Below, one piece after another: positions 1-8,458 of a stretch of 14,823 bases of DNA. The notes under the pieces were generated by a model. It was not told the origin of the DNA. It searched no databases and saw only the letters and a list, made by a program, of their open reading frames with translations. Numbering within the stretch: the first letter of the stretch is position 1; every line of letters begins with the position of its first letter. The stretch comes from Echinostoma caproni (Eukaryota; Platyhelminthes; Trematoda; Plagiorchiida; Echinostomatidae), in the NCBI GenBank assembly GCA_900618425.1, contig UZAN01039459.1:58398-73220 (forward strand). Reading direction: 5' to 3'. Position numbers and translations under genes: made by a program.

Positions 1-72
1 TGAAGATGATGATGTTGATGGTGATGACGATGATGATGATGATGATGATCATGATGATCATGATGATGAGTA
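1..72. repeat. ATG/GAT trinucleotide microsatellite
   Basis: The first 72 bases are an impure run of GAT/ATG trinucleotides with a few GAC, GTT and CATGATGATC interruptions. An open frame runs through it only because the repeat has no stop, giving a poly-Met protein that is not credible. A shorter GATGTTGATGATGATGG tract ends the RTE-like element near 7283-7300, so this run could be the 3' tail of another RTE copy lying before the window, but nothing here proves it. Confidence 0.9.
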
Positions 73-1914
73 TAATGGATAAATGGCGAATTTTCATGCT
101 GGGCAATAATCCAGTTTCATACGTGTGTGTGCGGAAATCTTTTTCATACTCCAAATGCAGACGAGTAGATGCGGAGTGGTTGGATTTTTGAATTGTGCTC
201 CACTTCCAGTCGCCATGTTGATGTTCGATCTGATTTCAAACGATTTAACAGTTTTCTTCTGTTCATTATCCCATGTTTCTGATGACTATCTATATTAACA
301 CCATAGGTTTTCGTTCAAACTCCTTGTCCAGCTACTCTCCTTCGGACGGGGAGGCGGGGGGGGGGTGGATTGAAGTCAGTTTGAAGACCGCCTATGTGCT
401 ATTCGATTCCGTGAAAGAACTCCACTACATCACTTTTTTTTGTTTGCGTAGGTTGAAATATCACAAAGTGCATTTGACCACACCCTACCCGGACAGCAAT
501 GGTTAGCAGACAGGTACCTGTTGGTATTAGTCCGGTTGCTGGCAATGCTTACCTAACGTCGATCTTCGTTATCCCTAATAAGGCAAACTGAGTATTGATT
601 TTTCCTCGGAGGGGAACAAACACCGGAAAGGACCAAGCAATACGTGGTTTATCATTCTTTTGCGCCCAGCTCTGGTTCACATTTGATATTTATTTACTTT
701 TTTGCATTGTCCTATCAACAAAATAGGTTTGATAAATAGATGAATCACTTTACTCTCATTTCAAGTAGTGCCAAAACTGGAACACACCAAGAATTATGAT
801 CAATGTGTTCTATCAACGATTGCCTCAAACTGTTTGATTATAGTTTGACTTCATTACATTTCAAGTTAACGCTCATGGAGAAACAGTTGTAAATATTCGA
901 ATAAACTACAATTTTCTGGTGACTAGCACTGCAATAAACAACTGGGTAAACAATGTTTGGCATGAATCTCTTGAGAATTGACTTCGTAGTCAGAAAAAGC
1001 CAATCCTCAATGGTTGTAATAATAATACTAGAATTTAACACAGCAATGCAATAATTGTAATTAACTTAAGATCTTTATTACTTTTCACCAAAAACATTCT
1101 AAGAAGGGAGAAGCTAGCCAAAACGTGGTCGTTGTCAATAGTCATGCTCAAAACGACTAAGACGAAATAGAAGAGCTCGACTGATGGCGATCTAAACTAT
1201 TTTTTTCTATAAATTTAAAAAAAGTTGATAGAATAGGTTAGTATATTTCTAAGTTAAACTATGAAACCCTTTTATCTCGTTTTGTGAAAGGTGGTACGCA
1301 GTGAATATCGAGTTTTACGGTGAATGTTCTAAAGTCAAAGATACATCCACAGTGCGTTAATACGGTAATCGATGTTTGTACAAAGATGTCCTTCTCTGAT
1401 ACACTTTTGCGATCGTACAAAATTCCATTGAATCGCAGTTGTACGCCTCTGTTTTGGCGCGATTGAAATTAAAGAAGGAAAATTGATTGGGTCCAACCTG
1501 TAGTGATTGTTGTAATAGTTGTAGTAATGCGCACTGAATTCGGACTACGAACCACGCAATATGGATCATGAAATACGAATCAAGGACTAGCCATCACGGA
1601 AGTATCGAGTAAGCACTGTACTGTGCTGGCACTAACACGCAATATCCCACGCAACTGAGACTCGAGGAAAAGGCCACCGAAGTGTTAATTCGTTTGTAGG
1701 AAAAATAAGGGGATTAAATAATTTGCACAAAGTAGGCTCACTGGTTATCCGGGCTTCTACCAATCGCGTTCCAGTATTCTTGGAATCGTTCTACTTCTGT
1801 CTGGACCGGACGGTTGCTGATTCGCTGGTACGACCAACCTATGATATGTAGCCCAGAAGTTGTGACAGGCACGCGCTTTTCTGACGTCACCCGTGAAATT
1901 TGATTTATCACAGT
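73..1914. other. No recognisable gene (1.8 kb)
   Basis: Only short open frames occur, none with a motif I recognise. Small items are a G-rich patch at 341-368 with a run of ten G (356-365), a perfect 12-bp palindrome ACAGGTACCTGT (510-521) and a perfect CRE-like TGACGTCA (1882-1889). The stretch 1738-1914 is more GC-rich than its left side and may be another old repeat, but no homology could be assigned by eye. Confidence 0.6.
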
Positions 1915-1916
1915 TG

Positions 1917-1941
1917 TCAAAGGCAAAGTCAAAGTTTTATT
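1917..1941 (-). repeat. CR1-like 3' terminal tandem repeat with AATAAAA
   Basis: After the last stop of the CR1-like frame comes about 70 bp of 3' UTR. Then on the minus strand AATAAAA (1941-1935) is followed at once by CTTTGACTTTGCCTTTGA, three imperfect copies of a CTTTGA hexamer. CR1-group elements end in short tandem repeats rather than long poly(A), so this is read as the element's 3' end. Confidence 0.6.
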
Positions 1942-2008
1942 ATGGGAAATGCCAATAAGTGGTTACTTTTCTAGGTGAGTGTCACAATTTTTCCTTTTTT
2001 GTGCACTT

Positions 2009-3325
2009 CTACGTATGTTGAAATTTAAGGTTTTTCAAAGTTTCATCCAGTTTGTACTTGAACGAATAAATTGTGGACGCAGAAACAACGTGTAGTGGTA
2101 GAGAATTCCAAGTAATGCACATTCTCAAGGCGATTGAATGATGCAGGCATTCCAGTCAGCATTTTTTGAGCACTAATTTGAATGAGTGCCCCTTCAGGTG
2201 AAAGTTGAACGACAAACAAAAGAGTGGACAACATGGGTGATCTGGGTTCTGCATTATTTGATATACCAAGCTCAAGTCCCCTCAAATTCCGTGAAACTGT
2301 GTGGAGTAAAGTTGCAGTGATTCCAGTCTTTTCGCATAACTCTTGGAATTTAGTCCCTTGACCATTTTGGTGGCCATTTTTTGAAGACGTTCCAGAATCT
2401 TCCGATCGCATTGCAGCCATAGATTCCACGCTTGAATTGCATACTCCATGTAGGGTCGACTTTAGGCTGATAACCATGGAAACAGCATAGGTTCAAATTT
2501 GCCAAATACTTGTTTAGCAAACCAACATGCCTTATTGCGGTGGACGACGCTCGGGAGTAGTTTAAACAACAGCTTAGATCGTCTTGCATAATGACGCCGA
2601 GATCGTTCTCATTCGAGACATACGGAAGTTGATGATCTCTCAGGAAATTCGGAAACCGAGACTTTTGTGGAACGTATACGACCGTACATTTTGATGCATT
2701 AAATTCCATACCGCTTTCGATCGACTAGCATTAAATGCTCTTTTAAATTTTAGCGAGTCCTCTGCTTTCGTCCCCGTTTTTCACATTTTTGCTTCGTCTG
2801 CAAACATTAACTTTGTGGTCCCACAATGTTCCTTAGGTAGTTTATAAAAACAAGGAAAAGTTGAGGGCCCGGTATAGATCCCTGTGGAACTCCTCGTGCT
2901 ATGCGAATGGGATCAGAAAGTGACCCAGAAACCCTAACTGCCATGGTNGGTGCGTTGTCGAAGAAATTCTTCTACCCAGCCTAGTACAAGTCCCCGAATT
3001 CCGTAGTTAGGTAGTTTCCTCAGCAGTATTTTTTGGTTTACTCTGTCGAATGCTTTGGAGAAGTCGTTTTAACACAACGTCCACTGCATCACCGTGATCA
3101 GCTGCTCTTGTCCACTCTTCTCGGGCCAGAAGCAGGTTAGTGGTACTCGAACCCATGTTAAACAGGGGATACCACGTTGTATTTTTCCACGTGACTCACC
3201 ACATTGTCTACAGTAATGAATTCTATGACTTTGAATTATACTGGGGTGAGAGTATCGCGGTGGTAGTTAGTTGGGTCACTACGACAACCGCCCCTGTATA
3301 TCAAAAATTTATCCTTTGTTTACAT
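2009..3325 (-). pseudogene. CR1-like reverse transcriptase and C-terminal region
   Basis: The polymerase would copy element RNA into DNA at the nicked target. On the minus strand one can read DPTNYHRDTLTPV (the NYRPISLTS block), VDNVVSHVEKYNVVSPV, then after frameshifts DFSKAFDRVNQ (motif A, first catalytic Asp kept) and GVPQGSIPGPQLFLVFINY (motif B). Motif C is at 2804-2793 and reads FADE instead of FADD/YADD, so the second catalytic Asp of that motif is changed. Downstream come EFNASKCTVVYV and VSNENDLGVIMQDDLS, both typical of the CR1 thumb region. The C-terminus ends WNSLPLHVVSAS...YSFKYKLDETLKN with a stop at 2011-2009. At least four frame changes and an N at 2948 break the frame. Confidence 0.87.
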
Positions 3326-3329
3326 GTTT

Positions 3330-3860
3330 GCGGGAGCACGATTTTATTGAACATTTTTTACTTGCCATGTTGAAAAGGGTTTCTGAATGAATATTATCTA
3401 CCTCTAGAGAGGAAATCCCTTTCAAACACTTCATTTTCGATGCTATGATTTCTGGGGAAAAATCTGTTGTGATGTGCGCTGGATATGATGTATCCTCAAG
3501 TAACGGAGGCAGTTGTAGTCCGGTGTTCTCAGCTGCGGTAAACACTTGAGTGCACTGATATTTAAGCATTTTCGGCTGCCTCCTTTGTTGTCAATGAAAC
3601 ATGTTTTGCCACTCTTAACGCTGGAAAGCCAGACATAACTTTTTGTGGTGGCATTTATGTGTTTGTATAACAGCTTGGGATTTGATATGAACTTGCGTAT
3701 CAGTATTTCTTGGTGTATTAAATTGTCGTCTCGTGCCAACTTGGTGCAGTGCTTTCGAAGTTGACAGTAGGTATACCATGTGTTGTTGTACGGAGATCAT
3801 TTATAAGCTCTCCATGAGATATTCCTCTCCGAAATCTACCTTTTTTATCCGATTTCGAAC
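3330..3860 (-). pseudogene. CR1-like linker and N-terminal reverse transcriptase fragment
   Basis: This part bridges the endonuclease and the polymerase core. On the minus strand one frame gives SPYNNTWYTYCQLRKHCTK and then ISNPKLLYKHINATTKSYV, the familiar basic linker (NPK.LY.YI..) of CR1 elements. A second frame, overlapping the first after a frameshift near 3560, continues with MLKYQCTQVFTAAENTG and FSPEIIASKMKCLKGISS. These correspond to the 'F..VFT' stretch and the 'F....V...L..LK..KS.GPD' lead-in to the polymerase. The GPDG sequence of active elements is replaced by LEVDNIH. Stops and frameshifts show that it no longer codes. Confidence 0.78.
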
Positions 3861-4049
3861 TGCTGATCTTTGACCAGTTTAGTAGGTGATGCGTTTGGTC
3901 TTCGTTGCACCTTTTATCATTTCAGTCAGGTGGTTTGTACATTATTCCCAGGATACCAGGGGAAATCTCCCGGCAAAAATTTAAGTTCAGTGTAGTCAAA
4001 AAACACAGGAGCTAACCATAGAATCGTGCGGNNNNGCGGTACGGATGCA

Positions 4050-4420
4050 TAACAAATGCAGTCAAACGTCAGCACAACATGATCACTGCGCCCTAATGGA
4101 GTTGTAGTAGAAATCGTTTCCACCATCAGTTCCTCGTTAACTAACACCAAGTCCAAAACTGACGGTGACTGGTTGGCTCCAAACCTCGTGGGCTCTTTCA
4201 CAAAATTGCAAAGTGGATACAATTCCATAAGTTGTGCGAGTTGCCTCTCAAACGGTTGTAGAGATGTCGCTGATTTAGCTAGATTAGGGCAATCGAAGTC
4301 GTCCATAATGAGAACATGTGTGAACTTCAGTGACAGAATGTGATACATGGTTCTGAAACTGCAACGTGTCACTCCAGCGTGTGTGATCTTGCAGGCTGGG
4401 ATCACCACAGTTTTCTTAGG
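4050..4420 (-). pseudogene. CR1-like endonuclease fragment (C-terminal half)
   Basis: This minus-strand open stretch encodes the second half of an exonuclease-endonuclease-phosphatase domain, the nuclease that nicks target DNA for non-LTR retrotransposons. Visible landmarks are VLIMDDFDCPN, where a GDFN-like catalytic block is expected and the residues are altered, then SVLDLVLVNEE, and PLGRSDHVVLTF, which matches the conserved SDH motif with its catalytic His. The N-terminal half with the first metal-binding residues is missing or too decayed to place. An in-frame NNNN at 4032-4035 lies just after the SDH block. The similarity pattern is characteristic of CR1/jockey endonucleases. It is a relic with no start codon of its own; the Met at 4408 is internal. 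Confidence 0.82.
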
Positions 4421-4575
4421 TTATTTTCAAATATTTTAAGGGTACCGACAACTATGATTTGTCTTGACTTGATAATATTGGCCGATATCAGCTGATGTTT
4501 GCTTGTGAGGGCTGTAACAGTTTTACGAAAACAGATAGAATGTCAGGTAGAAATGTTGTTGTGTACTCTGATGAA

Positions 4576-4967
4576 AACGCCAGTCTTCGACCCGGTAACA
4601 TTTTCATAAACTAGATGATAGTGATCAAACTAAGAAAATCCCAATTCTAGTGGCTAGAAGGTTCTGAATGTGATTTTTGTCAGCCTTTGACCCAACATGC
4701 CTCTTTCTTTGTGTGTGCACGTAGGCCGCAGCTGAATTTGGGGCAGAAACTGCCGGCCTGGAAGTGAACTGCCGAAATATAGGAAATGAAACGTGACCAA
4801 ACGATTATTATAATCAAAGTCAAAAAATGTACCATAGAGCTGACAAACGCACGTGAAATCGAGTGAGAACCCTCATTCTGTGTGAAATAATTTGTGAACT
4901 AGTCAGGTAATTCTTTCAAGAGTATTGTTCGATTTAATTGAAAATAAAGTGATAGGGTTCGATTCCA
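4576..4967. other. Unassigned spacer between CR1-like element and SINE
   Basis: No gene or known repeat was recognised in this 390-bp stretch. It holds CAAAGTCAAA at 4815-4824, which also occurs at the 3' edge of the CR1-like element (1924-1933), and ACGTGAAATCGAGTG at 4851-4865, repeated exactly at 7955-7969. No part of an RTE endonuclease was seen here, although the RTE-like frame begins just beyond the neighbouring SINE. Confidence 0.5.
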
Positions 4968-5236
4968 AAGGGGAATTCATAGTGTGCAGAGCAAATGAAG
5001 TGTGAACTGAAAAACTAGAAAGCACTATACAGCTGTTTTGACCTGGTTGGGTCTCGTCAGTAGTGCGGATCCATCGATTCAACTGGGAATCGAAACCTGG
5101 ACCTTAAAGGTAGAACGCAAGCATTGTACTCAGCCGACCATTGGGCAGCTAATCATACCGTTCCTCATTTTGCCCATACACGATGTAGCACAACCCGTCC
5201 TTGAAAGCTTGTTGTGGATATCGGTTCTCGCTCATC
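4968..5236 (-). mobile_element. tRNA-derived SINE family 1, copy A, with hammerhead
   Basis: On the minus strand this copy runs through a 5' module of about 100 bp, a tRNA-like part with a B box (GTTTCGATTCC, within 5097-5085), a 45-nt hammerhead fold (5066-5022) and a tail ending near GAATTCCCCTTTGG. It aligns throughout with the copy at 7597-7905, and from the tRNA-like part onward with the copy at 14390-14582. Its head stops exactly where RTE-like coding sequence begins at about 5233, so either the SINE landed at that edge or the RTE copy was truncated against it. No target duplication is obvious. An open frame on the opposite strand starts inside the SINE and runs into RTE sequence; the SINE part is not a protein. 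Confidence 0.82.
5022..5066 (-). ncRNA. Type I hammerhead ribozyme, copy A (core mutated)
   Basis: In minus-strand order: stem I GCACUA, core CUGACGA, stem II GACC-loop-GGUC, AAAA where GAAA is required, stem III ACAGCUGU, cleavage-site A, then stem I UAGUGC. All six stem I pairs are Watson-Crick. Compared with the copy at 14449-14493, the closing pair has changed from G-C to A-U on both sides, which is compensatory. The change of the invariant G (G12) to A should abolish cleavage, so this is a relic whose fold is still visible. Confidence 0.82.
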
Positions 5237-7100
5237 GCAGCCTAAAGAAAGATCGTGAGGACTGGTGGGCAACGATAGTTACTGAAATGAAAGTAGCGGC
5301 TGCATCAGGGAACATTCAAGGATTGTTCCAACTAAAAAGCAACATGGGAGGTCGCTGAACCGCAGTTAGTGAAACAATCTGCGACAAAAGTGGTCAAGCT
5401 ATTCACAATAGGGAACAACAGATTGATCGATGGACGGAGTGCTTCAAAGAACAGTTCAACTGGCCAGATGCTGACCAAGCTATTTCTGGTGTAACTGAGA
5501 CTCCGTGGGCAGTATCATCGGAACCTCGTACTGCAGCAGAAGTTCTTTCCTGCATCCCAGCCCTAAATAAAGGAAAAGCAGCAGGACAAGACGGGATTTC
5601 TTCCACTCTTTTCAAGATGAGGGATGATGAACTCTTAGACTCCATTACTGATATAATGCGTAAAATCTGGCCAAACAAGCGCATTCTATCATCCTAGAGC
5701 GAACCACTGGTTATTCCAATTTTTAAGAAGAGATCACCCACCGACTGCGCAAACCACCGTGGAATAAGTTGGATCCCAATCGTCACTAAGTTACTAGCCT
5801 CCATCATACTTCGACGTCTGACCCCATTTAGGGAGACAAACATCCGCCACCAACAAGGAGGGTTTCGACCAGATGGCGGTTCTATCGATCAAATCTTCAC
5901 TCTACCTCAAGTCCTCGAGCTACGCCATATGCACCGTCAACCAACGGTTGTTGTGTTCCTTGACCTAAAAGGCACCTTCGACTCAGTTGATTGTGAATCC
6001 CTTATGAGTTCGCTCCTTGGTAAGGTAATACCGCAGAAGCACGTGAACAAACTGAGTTCACTCTACTCGCATCATTTTGGTAGTGTAAGGGTCTACGGCT
6101 AGCTGAGTAGGTAGTTCGTAACTAGCAGCGGTGTTTGTCAAGGGTGCCGTCTTTCACCATTCCTGTTCAATTTCGTCATAGAAGAAATACTGGAGAACAC
6201 ACCATATGGTCTCCAAAATGTGGGTATTGAATGGGCGGCTGAAAAAAAGCTGTGCGATGTGGAGTATACCGATGGCATCCTCTGTTTGTTCGAATGTATG
6301 GAGGATGCGCAATGAGCACGTGACAGATTAACAAGTTCTGTCGCTCCGTTTGGCATGTGCTTTGCACCTTCAAAGTGCAAAGTGATGCTACAAGACTGCG
6401 TGTCATCGGGTTCTGTTCTGAAACTAGACGGTAAGGAATTGGCTGAAGTTCATTGGTTCTCGTACTTAGGTAGCTGCGTGACAAACGACGGTAGCGCATC
6501 AAAGGAGATAACCACCCGTATTTCCAAGGCTCGAGAAGCGTAGGCAGGACTCAAACACCTGTAGCGGCGACGTGACGTTTCATTGAANCACCATTGTGCG
6601 ATCAAATCTGCTTTACGGTTGTGAGACCTTGAATTTGCGGGTATAGGACATCCGTCGACTAGTGGTTCTCGACAATCGATGCTTAAGTAGTCTGACCCAA
6701 GTGGGGTGCAGTGAGCAGGTTAGTAACCTAGAAGTAAGTCGTTGGGTATTTGGGAATGCATAGAACAAGAACTCGCTATCGCATCAAACCCAGCTCAATA
6801 GACTCCGTTGGTTAGGACACATTTTACGTATGTCCGACGGTCGNCGGTCGCCTACCGCAGCGCGTCTTATTCGCAGTGGCTGTTGCAGGCTGGAGAAAGC
6901 TATGTGGAGGCCAGCAGATGACTTGGAGACGAGGTATAAGGAAATGCACAGAGTGATTGGGTAGAGTAGGTGTCCCTCGTCTTCCGGGTTGGGGTCCAAA
7001 AGACTCCGTAACCGCATGGTTAGAGACACTGAAGGTCATGGCTACGAAACGACAGCAATGGCGATCATGCTGTCACTTTTTATCAGATCAGAATGTTTGA
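5233..7100 (+). pseudogene. RTE-like reverse transcriptase pseudogene
   Basis: From 5233 to about 6590 one frame reads through without any indel, broken only by stops at 5356, 5695, 6100, 6112, 6313, 6541 and 6562. It begins SLKKDREDWWATIVTEM and passes through IFKKRSPTDCANHRGIS and QQGGFRPDGGSIDQIFTL. Motif A is VVFLDLKGTFDS (first catalytic Asp codon 5962-5964) and motif B is SSGVCQGCRLSPFLFN. Motif C at 6265-6276 is YTDG instead of YADD. It continues MCFAPSKCKVMLQD and FSYLGSCVTNDGS. A frameshift at the N (6588) leads to VRSNLLYGCETLNLRV and LNRLRWLGHILRMSDGR, and a second near 6966 to VPRLPGWGPKD and RQQWRSCCHFL before the TGA at 7098. These are all RTE-clade landmarks. The loss of the second motif C Asp would by itself abolish polymerase activity. 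Confidence 0.88.
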
Positions 7101-7282
7101 AACTGAATGCTTGCACAATTGGACTGTATAGTCTATGTGTTGACCATAAAGGTTCGCTTTCTTTTCCCATCCCTAAAATTAAGTCCAATTCCTGTCCTCC
7201 TCACACATTATCATTTACCTTGCATTCAATATGAGTTTGGCAAAGATCACAGAAGTTCGCTTCACTGTATTACGCTGTACAA

Positions 7283-7300
7283 TGATGTTGATGATGATGG
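7283..7300 (+). repeat. ATG-type 3' tail of the RTE-like element
   Basis: A short ATG/TTG-type trinucleotide run (GATGTTGATGATGATGG) follows about 180 bp of 3' UTR after the RTE stop. RTE-clade elements commonly end in short tandem repeats of this kind, so it is taken as the 3' end. Confidence 0.6.
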
Positions 7301-7310
7301 TCCGCCCTAT

Positions 7311-7595
7311 CCTTCAGGGCTATGATTCGGTTGGAAACTTTCACAACCTGATTACATGTTCTATGCGAGTGATCGAGGATTTGATTTGATCTAATATGAC
7401 GATGAATTTGCGTTTCTGATGAGGCCAAACATGTTTGAAACAGCTATCCAGTGCTTCCTAGTGTTTCAGTTTTATGCTTTATTTGTCATATGCAAGACGA
7501 ATTTCCCCTTTGAAATTAAATCAAATCCTCCGTTACTCACATGACGCGAGTAGTCAGGTGGTGAATGTTCCCAACCGAGTCATAACCCCGAAGGC
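7311..7595. repeat. Fold-back unit: 80-bp inverted repeats around a hammerhead-like core
   Basis: The left arm (7311-7390) and the reverse complement of the right arm (7595-7516) align over 80 bp without a gap and match at 62 positions by manual count. The outer ends (CCTTC..GG.TATGA.TCGGTTGG) and inner ends (GAGGATTTGATTT) match best. The 125-bp loop holds a family 1 hammerhead-like core and SINE-type tail. The right-arm sequence AAATCAAATCCTCC also follows the tail of the neighbouring SINE (7879-7892), so arms and SINE tails share sequence. This could be a fold-back transposon, a remnant of a Penelope-like terminal repeat (these carry hammerheads), or two SINE-related pieces joined head to head. 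Confidence 0.75.
7410..7454 (+). ncRNA. Type I hammerhead-like core in the fold-back loop (degenerate)
   Basis: The order is stem I GCGUUU, core CUGAUGA (7416-7422), a weakened stem II (GGCC against GUUU), intact GAAA (7437-7440), stem III ACAGCUAU with one mismatch, cleavage site AUC, then CAGUGC. The length is exactly 45 nt, as in the better copies. Core residues are all present, but stem II and the first stem I pair are damaged, so strong activity is unlikely. Confidence 0.65.
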
Positions 7596-7700
7596 TAGTG
7601 TTGAGATGAGCGAGGTTTGCGGCCTGCAATAAGCTTGCAAAGATGGCTTGTGCCATATCGTGTAAATGGCAAATAAGAAACGGTCTGATCAGCTGCCTGG

Positions 7701-7755
7701 TGGCCGAGTGGGTGGCATGCTCGCGTTTTACCTGTGAGGTTCCGGGTTCCATACC
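7701..7755 (+). promoter_or_regulatory. Internal pol III promoter (A and B boxes) of SINE copy B
   Basis: The A box TGGCCGAGTGG (7701-7711) fits the tRNA consensus TRGYNNAGTGG exactly. The B box GGTTCCATACC (7745-7755) differs from GGTTCGANTCC at a few positions. The spacing of just over 30 bp is normal for a tRNA gene. Confidence 0.7.
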
Positions 7756-7778
7756 CAGTTTGGTCGATGGATTCACCG

Positions 7779-7825
7779 GAATTGCTGATGAGACCAAACC
7801 AGGTCACAACACCTGCTCAGGGTGC
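7779..7825 (+). ncRNA. Type I hammerhead, SINE copy B (inactive)
   Basis: Core CUGAUGA (7785-7791) and stem II GACC-AAACCA-GGUC (7792-7805) are intact. The next block is ACAA instead of GAAA, stem III is disrupted and about two bases are inserted before the right side of stem I. This copy should not cleave. Confidence 0.7.
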
Positions 7826-7905
7826 TTCCTTCCTTTTCAGCTCAAATCGCATTTACACGACGAATTCATCATATAAACAAATCAAATCCTCCTATGTTAC
7901 TCCCA

Positions 7906-8335
7906 TACAAACGATTAATATAATTAGTAACAGAAAAGGTACAAGAGACCGGAGACGTGAAATCGAGTGGAACTCAACGTTGGATAAAACATTTTTTAAC
8001 TCACTCAGTTCCCTCTTGCAGTAGTACTTTTGCTCTTAAACCTACCAGTGCATTTGATCATCTAGAGCGGTTTCTATGATAACCTCTCGGTTAACCGGGA
8101 TGCTTGACTCTGAGTGTTGGTGCTTTCTGTCATGATGCACGCTTTCAAGTGCAATATCTGATCTATAGAAACGTTAAACTACTGATTACTCACACCTTTT
8201 TTGTTCTCCGGATCAGTAATACTCATTGTTTGTGGAATATGCACCAAGTAATTGAAAACATGGTCATTCATTAAGCCAATTCAGTCATCAAATTTCTCCA
8301 CATCTGAAGATAATGGAAATTATCGTATTGTGAAC
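7906..8335. other. No recognisable gene
   Basis: This is AT-rich single-copy-looking DNA. The only feature seen is ACGTGAAATCGAGTG at 7955-7969, an exact match to 4851-4865. Confidence 0.5.
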
Positions 8336-8458
8336 TGTTGTTGTTGCTTTTATTCTTGTTGTTGTTATCGCTGTTCTGGTTGTTGTTTTGTTCTTGCTGC
8401 TGTTGTCGTTATCGTCGTTGTTGGTTTTGTTCTTGCTGTTGTTTTTGTTGTTTTTGAA
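8336..8458. repeat. Impure GTT/CTG-type trinucleotide tract
   Basis: About 120 bp consist almost only of TTG, TTC, TCG, CTG and TTT triplets (GTTGTTGTTGCTTTTATTC and similar), an aged trinucleotide microsatellite. Open frames on both strands (Cys/Val-rich one way, Asn/Lys/Thr-rich the other) are artefacts of the repeat. Confidence 0.85.

Larger units (their letters stand above)
1915..4575 (-). mobile_element. CR1-like non-LTR retrotransposon, 5'-truncated and decayed
   Basis: Read on the minus strand, pieces of one retrotransposon polyprotein follow each other in the expected order. They are the C-terminal half of an apurinic-type endonuclease (about 4420-4050), a linker (about 3860-3330), a reverse transcriptase (about 3320-2700) and the C-terminal region ending at a TAG at 2011-2009. 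Phrases such as FSKAFDRVNQ, GVPQGSIPGPQLF and WNSLPLHVVSAS are typical of the CR1/jockey group, to which the Schistosoma elements SR1 and Pido belong. The frame changes many times and there are several stops, so the copy is dead. A weak endonuclease-like segment (GSKTGVFIRVHNNIS) near 4575 marks the furthest 5' sequence I can assign. The outer edge is uncertain; Ns at 2948 and 4032-4035 fall inside. Confidence 0.85.
5233..7300 (+). mobile_element. RTE-like non-LTR retrotransposon, 5'-truncated
   Basis: A single plus-strand copy begins in the spacer between endonuclease and reverse transcriptase and runs through the polymerase and C-terminal region to a TGA at 7098-7100. About 180 bp of 3' UTR and a GATGTTGATGATGATGG tail (about 7283-7300) follow. 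The whole endonuclease is missing, as is usual for 5'-truncated RTE copies. The protein resembles the RTE clade (Schistosoma SR2 group) rather than CR1. Decay is mostly by point stops and two frameshifts, which makes this copy look younger than the CR1-like element at 1915-4575. The left edge abuts a SINE, and a fold-back unit starts about 10 bp after the tail. Confidence 0.87.
7597..7905 (+). mobile_element. tRNA-derived SINE family 1, copy B, with hammerhead
   Basis: This plus-strand copy starts with a 5' module (GATGAGCGAGGTTTGCGG and onward) that it shares with the copy at 4968-5236. It then has a tRNA-like part with an A box TGGCCGAGTGG (7701-7711, a Leu/Ser-type tRNA sequence) and a B box GGTTCCATACC (7745-7755), a hammerhead-like fold (about 7779-7825) and a tail (GACGAATTCATC...AAATCAAATCCTCC). 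The A and B boxes are the internal pol III promoter expected of a SINE. It lies directly downstream of the fold-back unit. No coding capacity is expected; the short open frames across it are incidental. Confidence 0.82.

Noticed and set aside
6..191. Open frame through the ATG repeat encoding a Met-rich protein
   Set aside because: It is the translation of a microsatellite and has no other coding signal.
510..521. ACAGGTACCTGT palindrome as a regulatory site
   Set aside because: A single 12-bp palindrome with no further context; expected by chance at this scale.
5038..5358. A 106-codon plus-strand protein starting MTWLGLVSSADPS
   Set aside because: The first two thirds are antisense of a SINE with a hammerhead; only the last part is real RTE coding sequence. 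The fusion frame is accidental.
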